Shown piece by piece: positions 12,588 to 24,275 of a stretch of 64,000 bases of DNA. The translations under genes were made by a program, and so were the position numbers. Every line of letters starts with the position of its first letter. The stretch's first letter is position 1. The stretch lies in assembly GCF_963678635.1 (NCBI RefSeq), contig NC_087064.1, positions 58,476,338-58,540,337 on the forward strand, read 5' to 3'. This DNA is from Symsagittifera roscoffensis. Its lineage: Eukaryota; Xenacoelomorpha; Acoela; Convolutidae. Below the pieces are notes generated by a model. The model was not told the DNA's origin. It was given only the letters and a program-made list of their open reading frames with translations, and made no database searches.

Positions 12588-15176
12588 ATGTATATTCTAA
12601 AATTATTAACATTTCAACACATCTTTTTTCTAATATTTTCCGACCAAAATACAAATCCATTTCCTCGCATAGGACCCCAGGATTTATTAGTAACACACTA
12701 TGATTGTGAAGAAAACGAGCAAAAAACACTACGCAAATATGCAATAAATCAAGTATCACAATGCGAAACAGAACCACAAGCTATAGAAACTACAAATGTA
12801 ATAGCAACATTGTATTCAAAAGCCCGAGCAACAACATTCACAGGTTATAAATTTACAGCAACCTTTTCCGAAAAGAAAGTACATTGTTCACAAGTTTCAA
12901 ACGGAAATAAAAACCGACTTGACCACGAATCGTTTTACCAAAGTAACCTAGAACGAATTTTACATCTAAATCCCGATGATTGTAAAAATGAAATACTCAG
13001 ACTAAATCTAACAAGAAATAAAAACACAGACAGAACAATAGTAAATTTTCATGTCTTTGCCGATTCTGTACATCAAGCAGAACTTGAACGACAACAAGGA
13101 CATATGAAATTAGACGAAAAATACCCATATAACGGCGCACACGGAAGATTACTTATGACATACACGATAAACACTGGATACCACACATTGGAATAAATGA
13201 CCCCTCAAACTGCAAAGCAGACACAAAAAATAAAGGATATCAACAAATAATGTTTTTTGATTGGAAAATACAACTCGAAAAAATACAACTCACACGAGAT
13301 TTAACTGATAACACAATGATCTATCAAGGAACTAGATTACCTTGCAAAAATGATCAAGGTTATTGTCACCCTACAACAAGGACCCAAGCAACAATTGTTT
13401 GGTTTCCCGAAGATACATGCACAGTATTCCAAGTAGCAAAAATACACGCTCGAATGATAAAATTTCATGAAAAATATTTTATAGAATCAATTCCATAAGA
13501 ATAAAAAACCCATCCCGAAAACAAAGTAATGATTTTAGAAACATTCATGATATAGAAAATAAATTAACACGTTTCCAAATCTATCAAGAAACAGAATTTG
13601 CATGTAAATACAGAAATCCACTTTATAAAACACAATACTCTGAAATACTTGTCGAATACGAAAAAGGTTTCGACATGACCACTGGAAAAATAAAATTTGA
13701 CCCTTATGCCACAAGTCATCCTATAAATGAAGGAACATCATACATCCCAGTTAATTTTCAAAAAAGCACAGGTCAACCTGGTGGAAAACTCAAACCACAT
13801 GACAGTAAAAGCACACGTTTACAAGAACTATCACTAATGAATAGCATCTATTTTGGTAATATTCATTATGATATCCACTTAGATATGAAGTTAGACTACA
13901 CAATTAGTCGAATTTTTCAAGAAATGTCACTCACCGAATTAGAAACACTCCATCAACTATGCGAATTAGAACGAACACAAATCTTACAATCACTCGCACT
14001 AGCAGTACTAAAAATACCTTACGCAGGATACTTATTATCAGGAAACAGATCAAATTTTCTAGATTACAAAGGAAACATTTTATGGTTTTATACTTGTACC
14101 AAAAAAGTATCACCTCTATATGTTTTTGAAGACAAACGTTTTTATAAAAGAATCCCTATTTTCTATAAAAATAAAGTACATTTTGTCGACACACTTTCAA
14201 GACGAACATATTTTTGGGATACCGAAGTGCCATGTGATCAGAAAAAAGCCACAATGTAGTACAATTAAATCCCGATGAAGATAAATACTATCTCCTTACA
14301 CCATACCCTACATTAATGCAATCACTCAAAAAGTTTGCACCCGAAAGCATCAGAGCCATTGCTCGTAATCCAAATATTGATTTACAATCATTTGGAATGT
14401 TTTCTAAATCAGATATCCAACATCACATTAGAACACAACAGTTTCAAGAATTATTAACACAAATGGAAACGATACAACGACAATCAATTGACCAGAATTT
14501 AAGAAAACTTGCCGAAACCGCAGGATTCGCAGACATTTATACACAAGACTATAGCGGATATTTTAAAGACTACATAGCTTCATTTCCGCAATATACATTA
14601 AACACACCTAACGACACTAATGACACACGCAATTTTGTAGATGAACATGTTTTAATGCCAACACTTCATTGGACAGCTTATTATAGTTTTACTAACCCCC
14701 TTTGCCTACCACTAACAAATACTCATGACAGCATAGAAAAGAACAAAAACATGTTATATAGTCTCACCACAACACTAACACCTCGACAGTTTACTTACGT
14801 TGGATATAAAAAGTTACTAAAAACATTCACTGCACCCCGAGCTAACGAATTTGCAATAGAATAGTACGATCATAATATCATCCGCCCTAATCAAGACCAA
14901 TTTTTAGATGAAGACCGCTTCGAAGACCCGCCGCAACTAACGGAAAAATGTTTCATCAAAAGATCATACCTATTCACACTTAATATTTTTGATAGAAAGA
15001 AAGACCACATTATTTCAGAATCACTAGCTGATATTCAAGCATACGAGAGCTTCTATGATAAATTTCAGTTATTCTCACTAACCTTTCACTTTTTTTCACC
15101 ACAGGAGCGCGATTTGCACTGTTCCCACAATATTATGTTACGCACTAAGCAAACGCACACATATACATACTATTAA
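12588..15176 (+). pseudogene. Env-like glycoprotein ORF, disrupted
   Basis: The frame opens at ATG 12588 with a hydrophobic N-terminal segment of about 15 residues that looks like a signal peptide. An ectodomain with spaced cysteines follows. The reading changes frame near 13196, 13498, 13675 and 14259 and meets an in-frame TAG at 14862, after which the same frame is open to 15176. Position after pol and before the 3' LTR, a secretory leader and cysteine pairs are what support an envelope role. Stretches such as IPIFYKNKVHFVD and GMFSKSD look like glycoproteins predicted in other invertebrate env-bearing retroelements, but I cannot name the family. No furin-type cleavage site and no C-terminal membrane anchor were seen, which weakens the call. 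Confidence 0.5.
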
Positions 15177-16162
15177 CCCAGCTTAAAACTGGATAATTTA
15201 TTCTTTTGAAGACTATTATAAAGTCTAAGAAAGAAATAATAAAACACAAAAAAATCGCAAGACAAACCCATACCAAAAACAATTTGATTTTTGAAAAAAG
15301 GACACAACCAAAGTAACTTAAGAAAGACCAACATAAAACGTTATCACAAAACAGGACCTCTCAAAGAAACAGCATGAAATCATACTCCCACTCCTGGCCT
15401 AACCCACCAGAGAGGACGTCCTGAGCATGCTCTATAGCCGGCCTAACCCACCGCGCTACATCCACGCTTTGTGACCACACTTCTATTTTTAATAAGAGGT
15501 ACTCAAGGGTGAGTAACTCTTCAAAAAAACCGAACTAAAACAAAACGCTTTCGTGAAAACAACTAACTAAATTCATGATTAAAAAACCGAACTAACATAA
15601 TTTTATAAAATGTAAATCATACTTTGCAGTATATAGATCATACACAACAACAAAGACGAACATCCAAAAACTAGATGACCCCATCACACTAGAACAAAAG
15701 AATGGCTAAACAAAACCGACATGCCGTCCACAACCACGACTCAAAGAATTTAGAGTACGACTTGACTTCGCAGAAAATGAATTCATTGAACTAGACCAAT
15801 GACCACCTCGATGCTCAAGTATAAGTACAGATCCGAGTTACAAGGCATCCCTTCCACACACGATCTTCACGCCATTCCCAGACGAGGTTGCACACAAAAC
15901 AAGTTCTCTACATAATACAGAAAAACCTGACATAGCAAACCATTTTGAAATCGGATTGAATTCATTGGGGATCACAGTCGTTGTCGAATGACGAAACAAT
16001 AACTTCCTATCCCTGATTCCAGCGTCCTGGAACGTTCTTCCTCAAGAGGAACCGGATAAGAAAATGATGTTCGCCAAATACCAACGTTCATCATCCATCC
16101 TTCAAATTGCAGAGAAGAAAGATAGTTCCAAAAAACTCTGTAAAACCCGGATGGGTGGAATC
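15177..16162 (+). other. 3' untranslated region of the gypsy-like element
   Basis: About 1 kb without an ORF. It contains an imperfect direct repeat of GGCCTAACCCACC at about 15396 and 15440. A purine-rich stretch (GGATGGGTGGAAT, about 16149-16161) lies just before the right LTR and is a candidate polypurine tract for plus-strand priming. Confidence 0.5.
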
Positions 16163-16565
16163 TGATCTAAACTACATTTTATTATTGGATAAATTAGATA
16201 TTATACCACTGTAAAGTATTTAATATTAACCAATCATAATCCATCCAACTAACAACCCACTTATTTGTAAGTGCTGAAATTACTTGTAATTTCAGCACCA
16301 GAGAGATTTGAATTTAACTTAGAAATTAGTTGCCTCTCCCAGAGAATTTCAGCTGCCGCAATAAGCCAGTATACTCTAGATCTATTGAGCCTAGCAGAGA
16401 CTAGTTAAACACCCTGAGACTAGTAGATATAAGAGTAAGATTAGGATCGGTATTAGACTAAGAAGTTGCACGAATCTATCCGGCCGAAAATAAGATAGCG
16501 TGACGAGCAGACGGTGTACCCTATCCGAAATTACTCTATGAGTTAACCACTTTGGCTATAACTCA
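16163..16565 (+). repeat. 3' LTR of the gypsy-like element
   Basis: The 403-bp partner of 142-544, with the same TG start and CA end and the same internal palindrome at 16271-16298. Confidence 0.92.
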
Positions 16566-16882
16566 AATGAGATATCCCTTATTCATAAGTTTTTAGGGTT
16601 ATTACAGTGAAATTCATCTCTGATTCATGGATAATTTATGCCTGATTCAGACCTGACAATTTAGCGCTAGTCCAGCGATGATTTAGCCCTGATTATGGGT
16701 AAAGTGAACTTGATCATAGACTGAATCATAGATGGTAATTGCTACGATATCACTGAATTAGTTCTGTCAACTCAACCCGGACGTTCATAGAATTGAAATG
16801 AAAATTTAAACCACGCATGATCAATGAAAGGAAAAAAGTTGATTGAAGTTACTGCAATTAATATTCAAAAAATAGGACTCAC

Positions 16883-17029
16883 GGCACCCCCGAACGCGAC
16901 GATGAATTCTAGCACTTGGGTCATGTTCCTCTGTTCGTAGAGGTCATTCACATCAAACATGGACTGGTTCTTCACGCCTAGTTTGCCTGCCTCCCGCATC
17001 ACTATTTCTATCATCTCACGCTGTTTCGT
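16883..17029 (-). CDS. Calponin/transgelin-like gene, exon 4 (end of CH domain)
   Basis: A 49-codon exon read on the minus strand from 17029. It is preceded by a TAG acceptor with a pyrimidine-rich tract and followed by the donor GTGAGT. It begins and ends in phase 0. The product contains REAGKLGVKNQSMF and DVNDLYEQRNMTQVL, which match the last third of the single calponin-homology domain in transgelin and calponin (GV...F...DL(F/Y)E..(D/N)M..V). The next exons, which should carry the calponin-type repeat, are not found before the LTR element at 16565 or to the left of it. The gene must continue outside the window or be interrupted. Confidence 0.85.
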
Positions 17030-17176
17030 CTAGACACACAATTATTCAAGGTCAAATCAAAAGTCACAAAAGTGTCACGCATTCAATTATAAACATGGGG
17101 CTGAAGAACTGAGCAGAATGCCTCCAAGGGCAGAACGCTAAATCAATAGAGACTAAAGTCAAGCATGCTTACAGAC

Positions 17177-17246
17177 CTTTGCAAATTCGCCCACGTATTT
17201 TTTCTTAGGCTCAGCAATGGCTCCCGGGTTGAATCTATTGATCATG
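17177..17246 (-). CDS. Calponin/transgelin-like gene, exon 3
   Basis: A 70-nt exon. The acceptor is CAG at 17247-17249 and the donor is GTCTGT. Its first base completes a Tyr codon left split by exon 2, and it ends in phase 0. It encodes MINRFNPGAIAEP followed by a basic stretch, corresponding to the conserved (L/M)(I/V)N...PG segment in the middle of the CH domain. Confidence 0.85.
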
Positions 17247-17444
17247 CTGAAGCATACGAACATGTAAAATAATTCAAAAGTTTAACCGTTTAAAAGCTGT
17301 CAACGCCAAATTGGCCAAAGAAAAAGCGACTGCGCGTTATCTATTTATATCAAGCAGATTCGGTTGTCATACATATTTGGTTTTAATGGTCTCGTAGATG
17401 TAATTCTGTGATGGTTATTTATGTGTGAGAGAGAGAGGCCGTAC

Positions 17445-17590
17445 TATCTGAGTATGGTTCCGTCTTTGAGGTACAGATGGATGCCATTGCCCCCGTATGG
17501 CCACTCGTACTCGTCTATGACCACGCCCAGTTGTGCCTGCAGCCACTCCCTCACATTTCGCTCCACCTCCACACTGTACTTATGCATGAT
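17445..17590 (-). CDS. Calponin/transgelin-like gene, exon 2 (start of CH domain)
   Basis: A 146-nt exon. The acceptor is TTGCAG and the donor is GTACGG (17444-17439). It starts in phase 0 and ends two bases into a codon, consistent with exon 3. It reads IMHKYSVEVERNVREWLQ and then YLKDGTIL, the usual opening of the calponin-homology domain (KY....E....W(I/L)) and its L(K/R)DG..L motif. Without splicing at 17445 the frame would hit a stop immediately, which supports the donor. Confidence 0.85.
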
Positions 17591-20500
17591 CTGCAACAGC
17601 AAATATAGAGCATGATCTTTAAAAACCAATTTTCCAAACATAAGCTGGCCGACCAATTTTGGTTCAAACGACTGGTCCGCAGATCAAATAAACCGAGAAG
17701 TTTCTGAGTTGACTTATTCAGCTATCATCACCTCACTCTGGGTGCTCGCTTCAATTTCTTATCGCTTCTCATAAAATATCTTAATCGAATCATTCTGTCA
17801 TCCGAAAACTATCCTTTATACCAAAAAGTCCAGTAAAGCGTCGCATGTTCAAACGGTTTACCTAAATCAATAGTAGTAAAATGCTGAACCATTAAACCGT
17901 TTTTCGATGCCGCGAAAACTTCTTAACAATTTTTTCTTCCAGTTCACCAAATCGCGACCTAAAGTGGCTTCTTGTGAAACACCACACGACTCTTTTATAT
18001 TCTCGGCAAAACAAACTAGCCAGATTAGAGTTGCCACGAAGTTAAAGTCTGAAAATAAATATAGCACGTTTTCCTTGACAGGCTACATTAATTCATTAAT
18101 GTTGCTTTTTTGCCATTTCTATACACTGTCACAGTTTCTAATGAATTTGATTTCCGCGGATTATGGATAACTTCCGATTACTTAAGACAAATTTGAGCTG
18201 ATTTGCTGACTGAATGCGCTGTTAATGAAAAAAAGTTCATCTTTGCCAATCACATATTCAGAAGCACACTTTTTCTCGGAACATTTTTTCTTAATTTTTG
18301 CGGACCAAGTTTTAATTGAACTAAGCTCTAATTAGGTCGGAAAAATACGCTAAAACTAATGTGAGGTAGATATGCAGGGAGCAACTAACTAGACTGAATC
18401 GAGCCTTATTTGCATCGGTGCTTTAAACGGTAAAAAAAACTTGATCCGATTATTTGCAACAGGTAGACGATGAAATGGGTCGGAATTTTTTTTCTATTTT
18501 GACTTTCAGAATCACAGATTGAAGTACATTTTCAACATAAGTATTTCATAGATTTAAAAGATTGCTTAAATGTACTGGCTGCTTTTTGAAATATCTGAGT
18601 GATTGTTTGTTTTGTTTTTGAAGAACCTGATTAAATAAAAAAATAGAAAAATGTTGCAAGCACTTGCAATGTCAATTAAGAAATATTATTTTTTAATAGT
18701 TACACTTAAACACATAACCAAGGAAAAATCGCACTCTTATTCCGAAGTTCTCAGGTTTTTTTGTACATTCAATGAAACGTTTTGTATAAAATAAGACTGA
18801 TCGTAGTAAGGCTAAAACTGAGTTTTTCAAATCCTTTTTAACTCCTCTGGTGTTTTTATTAAAAAATAGTTTTGAAAATTTTTTAAAACTTGGAACTTTA
18901 AATGTGCGAAGTGGTGTATTTGTGCAAAAAACATTGTTTGGACCAGTTTTCTGACAGAATTTTCTGTGAAAAAGATCAAAAATGCATACGAAAATTGGTT
19001 TTTTTTAATTTTTGTTGATTGATTAGCCCAATAGTCTGTAAAAAAACAATGACTTTTTTTTGAATGGCAAAGGTTTGAAAAAATGTTTTCCATTATGGCC
19101 GATAAACTTCAACGAAAAGTCATCACCGAAAACCATCGTGAACTTTGGTACCTAAGAACAATGTTTAATATTGTTGTAACTTTTTCCCGCCTGTGTCAAT
19201 TTCTTGATAGCGGCTTCTCGGTTTCAATTGAATAGATTTAATCATAAATTTTTGGATAATTACATTCTAGGAAATATGGTTTTTTGGGCATGCTTTGAGA
19301 TAATTTTTTGCTGATTATCTAGAGTTTGTTTCTGTTGGTATCTAGCTTATGGGTAGAAAAGACTACCCGAGAAAACAAAAAAATAATATTAATCTTTTTA
19401 TAGAGAAGATGGTTTTAAAAGTGCAAATAAAGAAGCTTACTTTAGATAAATGTTTACTGATAGATTAGTCCATTGCATTGCATCTAAGAATGTAACTGAT
19501 TTTTTCGTTCTCCGCTCAATGAGACACCTGAAAACGGGCCGTGCTGTCTTAATTGTGTTCTCCCAAACGATTCCGATTTGTATTTGTAAACTTCTATAAA
19601 TAACTCTGAAACTAGATTTTGTTTCGAAACAGTTTATTATTATTAGTATTATGATTCAAACTTGTCGAGAAACAAAAGCAGCAAGCAAACTTATCAATTT
19701 TTAAAAAGGGAAGGATGTTTTCCTACTAAATAAAACACATGCAACTACTGAAATTATACGAGTTTTTGTCTTAGTTTTGGTTGATTCTAATCTAAATGAA
19801 AAAAAAAATCAATCGATCAATCTCTTCAAACATTTGTTTGATAGCGAGAAAAAACTAAAAGAAGCAAAAAAAACTCCTGCTGTCTCTCTACTGGTCGAAA
19901 AATGGTTTCACAACAAAAACATCCCGGGATTTAAGAAAGTGAACTTTTTCTCTAAATTAAGGACACTTAAGGTCAAATTGAGCAAAACAAAATGACCGAG
20001 AAAAAAATTTGATACTCCTTGACCGTAAACCATAAAAGTTATGAAGTTTTTCTCTCATTTTTATTATTTGAAATATATAATTTTGGCCTGTTTATTGAAA
20101 AGAAGGGGCGAAAAAAATAGTCATGAAGAGGGCGGTTTTCATTACTGGCAGGGTTTTGGTAAATAAAACAGTGGACAAAACATTGAAGAAGCTTGAAAGC
20201 AATTTGATTGTCTCAAAATGATCATGAGACAAAGTCTTATTATAATGATGAAGAATTAAAATGAGAAAACTTGCCAAACTCGAAATGAAGAATTTTTTTT
20301 TTCCGTCCCAGTGTTGTTTTTATAACTAATTTTTTCCAGGACCAACCTCCTGTATTGCAAGCTCTTCTTTCCGGTGTTAATAAAAAAGACTAACCCCACA
20401 AAGAAAGGTGCTTTGTCGGACGCCTTCCCCTTTCAGGGATTCGATCCCCCGCCGACCCAAAGGGTCCCACTTAGTACTATTTTGAGATATCCATTTTTGG

Positions 20501-21200
20501 CTGACCGACCCTAAAAATGTTTCTAAAAGCGCCTTTGGCGCCAATTTTTACAAATTTTGAGGGGGATGCGCGCGCCGAAAAAAAACGTAACTTTGACTGC
20601 GGCGCAGAAAATTTGGCCAAAACAACGTCTTTTCAGTGCTTTAGTAGAGCTCGCAAAATCAATTTGGTCTACCTAAAAAAAATCGTCAACATTTTCGAAA
20701 ATTTTTTGAAAATCCGCACCCCCCCCCCCCCGAGAAAACCTTAGATCCGCCCTTGCAATTAGGTACGTTCATCTTAATCTGATTATGAGTCGGTTCGACT
20801 CTTAATCGGAAAAGTAAATATCTACTGTAACAAAATGAAATTTAATTTTTTTGAGTAATGAGTGTCATGTTTTTCACTTAATAAACAACATATTTATAGA
20901 AAAACAGTTTAAGAGAACAATGAAGATGTATTTCTTTTATGTAAGAAAAACATAAAAGTGTTATGATTTTTGAGCACATTTAGAAAGTGAGTTTTTTTAT
21001 GTAAGAGAAAGAGAAATCAAAAACAACAATTGATTCTTAAAAAAGGAATGCAATTGAAAAGCTGGAAAAATGTGTAAGTTGCTTAATTACATTCTCCTTT
21101 ATACCTTGAGAAGTCCGGACTTCACGAAACTGATACAATGACATTATAATGACACTATCTGTAAACTAGATTATTTGTGTTGACTTTAAGTTTACTATCA
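17591..21200. other. Intron 1 of the calponin-like gene, left part
   Basis: About 3.6 kb of AT-rich intron. Short ORFs here have no recognisable motif. The only structured item noticed is the repeat-like block at 20340-20760. Confidence 0.5.
20340..20760. repeat. Repeat-like block with tRNA-type B box
   Basis: Contains GGATTCGATCCC (about 20440), which resembles a pol III B box. Further on are palindromic GCGCC-rich sequence, a 14-base C run (about 20720) and the ending GATCCGCCCTTGCAA, a kind of terminus often seen on short dispersed repeats. No second copy in the window and no clear A box. A SINE or a non-autonomous DNA element are both possible. Confidence 0.3.
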
Positions 21201-21741
21201 TACCCGCACCGAAGTTTCTTCGATTATTATCTATTAACTGGCGATTTTGTGGTCGAACAAAAAACTGTTCTTTTATTAATCATATATCTGGTGAATTTTT
21301 GGTCGCAGAGTAGAATAATCGATGATATGGAGAAAAAAATCCATTAAAAAACTTTAATTTTATGTCGATTATATTGGAATAATAACAGATTATAATAGAT
21401 TCCCGCACCGAGCGCCATTGATCGATAATATTGTCATAATATGGTCCGAAATAAACTGACAAAATAATCGATTATAATCCATTAAAAATGGATTATAATC
21501 CTATTAGTTTTTTGTCAATATAATCCATTATAATAGATTTTAATCGATTATAATGGATTTTTTCGAGGGGTTATTCATGAAATTTACAGTTAGTTTAAAG
21601 TTATCTTATTTCCTGTTTGGTGCAGTTGCTACGTATTACTTTTCACAAAATGTTACTTTTCAGAACAAAATTTCTATACTTTTTGGTCTCTGTTTTTAAA
21701 TTCATCGCAGTTTATCACTTCATTTTACTGTTTTTTTAACA

Positions 21742-21950
21742 AACCCCCCCTTAGTTTAAACACCCCCACCCTCAGTTAGGCCCCCAGTTAACTACCCCCA
21801 CCAGTTTAGTACCCCCCCCCCCCCCAGTTTACTCCCCTCCCACTATTTACCTTCCCCCCAGTTTCCACTTTATCCCCCCCCCCCCGGTTATGCCCCCCAG
21901 TTTACACCCCCCCCCCCCGTTTACCCTACCCCTTCAGTTGGGGGGGAGGG
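21742..21950. repeat. C-rich simple repeat with GTTTA spacers
   Basis: About ten runs of 4-14 cytosines separated by AGTTTA-like spacers on the plus strand, ending in a G-rich run. The complementary strand would be guanine-rich with G-quadruplex potential. It lies inside the TIR element. Confidence 0.7.
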
Positions 21951-22113
21951 GATAAAAAGCTTGAGGGGCCGAAGGGATGACGCTGAGGCACTCCCGCAAA
22001 CTTTGCAATATTTTGCAAAAATAATCGAATTTAGACGAAAAGTCAGTTTTTCAGACAATAAAATCCATTTTTTTGACAACATAATTGATGTTTTGGGCCC
22101 TAGATTTTACTGC

Positions 22114-22255
22114 AGTTTTATGGCGATAGCAATAGTTTTTGTTGCGATTATTTGGCAGTTTTATGGCAAATACAATAGATTTTGTTGCGATTTTATGACA
22201 AAAACAATAGATTTTATAGCAATTTTATGGCGATTTCAGGGCGAAAAAAAATAGA
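22114..22255 (+). repeat. Minisatellite, about 42-bp period
   Basis: Three to four diverged units built on GCAGTTTTATGGC followed by an AATAGATTTTGTTGCGATT-like part. The open reading frame across it (21961-22254) is a by-product of the repeat. Confidence 0.55.
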
Positions 22256-22599
22256 TTTTGCTGAGATTATGTGGAGATAAAAAAACATTTTAGTGGAATT
22301 ATAAGGCAATATAATCTTCATGAAAATAATCTATTTTCTTTCTATTAAAATAGAAAATGATGCTCAAATTGGTTACACATAATCGATTATAATGGCAAGA
22401 TTTTCCGCAACATTTTCTCAATATAATCTATTTTTATCCGAAAACTTCAGTGCGGGTAAAAAATAGATCAAAGAAAATAAGCAAATTGTCCGCTCCATCA
22501 GGTAGGACATCATTTAAATTGATCTGGAAGCACTGGGTTGACAGAGTCAATAAGTTAAAGCATCAAAAACACTAATTGTCGATATTCAAGTTTTGTAAG

Positions 22600-23114
22600 T
22601 GTTGCAGCGCAAATGTAAGCGAGAGTACAAATGCATATAAACGCAAATGTAAACGAGAGTATAAATGCATATAAAATTGAACCAAAATGTAAATGCATAT
22701 AGTGACAGTAGCCAAGCGTTTACAGGGTGCGTCCCGGCGGGTTCGGTGCCGTTTCGAATCCCGACTAGGTCATTTCGTTTCTAGAACTCAAATATGCCCC
22801 GAACTTGATGGGACGCTCCATAACCAGGTTCGAACCCACCAAAACCTATTTTAACTGTCTTTTCGCTCTAATTTGGTTCAGCCTCGATTAAGGCTGACCT
22901 TTAAAAAGAGCAATTTGTCTCAAGGACAAATACTGGCCATTTTTTGCAGCTTGCTTTGAGTTATGCAGAGGTTTATGGCCGATGTTACCGATGTGACCGA
23001 TGATAAAGTTTTTTAAGAAATATTAATGTTACCGAGTTATTTTGCCGATAAAATGATCGAATTCAATTGTTTAAAATCCGATGTTCTTACAATTCGTGGA
23101 GATTGACGCGCACA
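22600..23114 (+). repeat. 5' LTR of the BEL element
   Basis: Starts TGTTGCAGCGC and ends ACA. Includes a short tandem array of an AAATGTAARCGAGAGTA-type unit (22611-22700) with ATATAAA words, then a tRNA-like segment. Pairs with 30734-31256. Confidence 0.92.
22709..22761 (+). promoter_or_regulatory. tRNA-like pol III boxes in the 5' LTR
   Basis: TAGCCAAGCGTTTACAGG (22709-22726) resembles an A box of Leu/Ser tRNA type. GTTTCGAATCC (22751-22761) resembles a B box with one change from consensus. The right LTR copy is better preserved. The anticodon arm does not fold, so this is not a functional tRNA gene. Confidence 0.5.
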
Positions 23115-24275
23115 TTTTGTCGCCCCACAAGAAATGCGAGCCATTCGGTTTTATTCGAAGACAATAAATTTCCAGAGACTGTAAGAGAGAATGAATTTCC
23201 TTCGAACTTCACGCTCATTCGGCGACCGAGCTTGCCCTGAGCTGAAAAACTATTCGGACGCAGAAATTGGAAACAAGAGATTTCCGAAGCACTAGCCCAG
23301 ATCGACATTTGTCAGGAGAATGTAGAATAGATTTCGACAGACTTTTACAAATGGGAAACGCTGGAACACGTGAAAGACTCAAAAGAATTTGATTCGATTA
23401 CATTTGGAGCAGCTAAGAATGTTGCGGCGCAAATAATCACCAGAAGTCCTCCTCCCATCCCCACCTCTTAAGTGATTTGGCCCTACTCATCGAGAAAGAG
23501 TGTTCCATTTCCACAGACAGGCACGAGAAAACAGTTGTTCAGACTCGTGAAAGAGATATTTCCGGTGCCATAAACGTCAAAAACTGTAAGACTCGTCTAG
23601 TTTTTTTTCATAAACTTTCTTTGCAAAAAAATTACATACGATGTCTTATTGTGTATCCCAACTCAAAGCAAACTACGAGTGGTAACTTTTTCGATACCAA
23701 ATTTTTTTTGGATAATTGTGAACGGAATATTAATCCGTGAAATCGGAACATAGATAAGAGGTACTAGAGTAGTTTTTTTGGGTTGGTTTACGACTCGAAC
23801 CTGCTGACCAAAATTTTCCGAAAAATTTTGGGAAAAAAGTAAGAAATTGCCAAAAAATCCTCAAAACGTCTCCAGAATTCTGCGAAACTGTACTATAAGA
23901 TGACACCAAACTTATGTTAAGTGGTCTGATAGCAAAATATCAGGCAAACTAAGTTGATTTTTTTCATCCTCAGATTTTTTCCAGGAAATTGTTGGAATTT
24001 AACCAATTTGCCTGATCCCCCACCCACCATTGGTGAAACTGAAAGCCAGTTCGGTTCAAGTAAATCTAAGCCGTTTCAGCCCGTCCGATTTTTGACTTCG
24101 TTGCGCGACACTAATGTTAAGTGGTCAGGTACGGTGATATTAAGTGAGTTAAATTGAATTCTTTCATCCTCAGGTTTTTTCCGTGTGCGTTGTTGGAGTT
24201 AAAACGACCTGCTTAATTTCCCCAACCCATTGGTACTTGAGCGTAACGTAGCCGTCGGATAGGTCTCTTAAGTGT
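23115..24275 (+). other. Leader of the BEL element with internal duplication
   Basis: The sequence after the LTR (TTTTGTCGCCCCACAAG) should contain the primer binding site, but no clear TGG start is seen. A diverged direct duplication of about 140 bp (23902-24045 and 24107-24235, period about 205) shares TGTTAAGTGGTC and TTTCATCCTCAG. No convincing ORF. Confidence 0.5.

Larger units (their letters stand above)
142..16565 (+). mobile_element. Env-bearing Ty3/gypsy-like LTR retrotransposon (decayed copy)
   Basis: A 16.4-kb element bounded by 403-bp direct repeats that begin TG and end CA. Order on the plus strand: LTR, primer binding site, 1.2-kb leader, small basic ORF, gag, protease-RT-RNase H-integrase, two short hydrophobic ORFs, a disordered ORF, an Env-like ORF, a 1-kb 3' region, LTR. 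Integrase lying after RNase H places it in the Ty3/gypsy-retrovirus branch rather than copia. The large size and extra ORFs recall the env-containing Tor elements described from the tunicate Oikopleura, but that link is from memory. Many frameshifts and stops make this copy non-functional. No target duplication is visible: the 5 bases before the left LTR (AAACC) do not match those after the right LTR (AATGA), so the ends may have been altered after insertion. It lies beside exons of a calponin-like gene, apparently within that gene. Confidence 0.88.
21201..22458. mobile_element. Non-autonomous TIR transposon, TA-flanked
   Basis: The ends form inverted repeats of about 17 bp: TACCCGCACCGAAGTTT at 21201-21217 and its near reverse complement at 22442-22458 (one mismatch). 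The outermost TA on both sides fits a TA target duplication, as used by Tc1/mariner-like elements. The interior is AT-rich, repeats the word AATCCATTATAAT and its complement many times, and contains poly-C and minisatellite blocks. An internal second copy of CCCGCACCGA (about 21403) hints at a nested or rearranged copy. There is no transposase ORF. Confidence 0.6.

Noticed and set aside
21961-22254. 97-codon ORF
   Set aside because: It runs through the 42-bp minisatellite of the TIR element and the repeated residues follow the DNA repeat. No motif.
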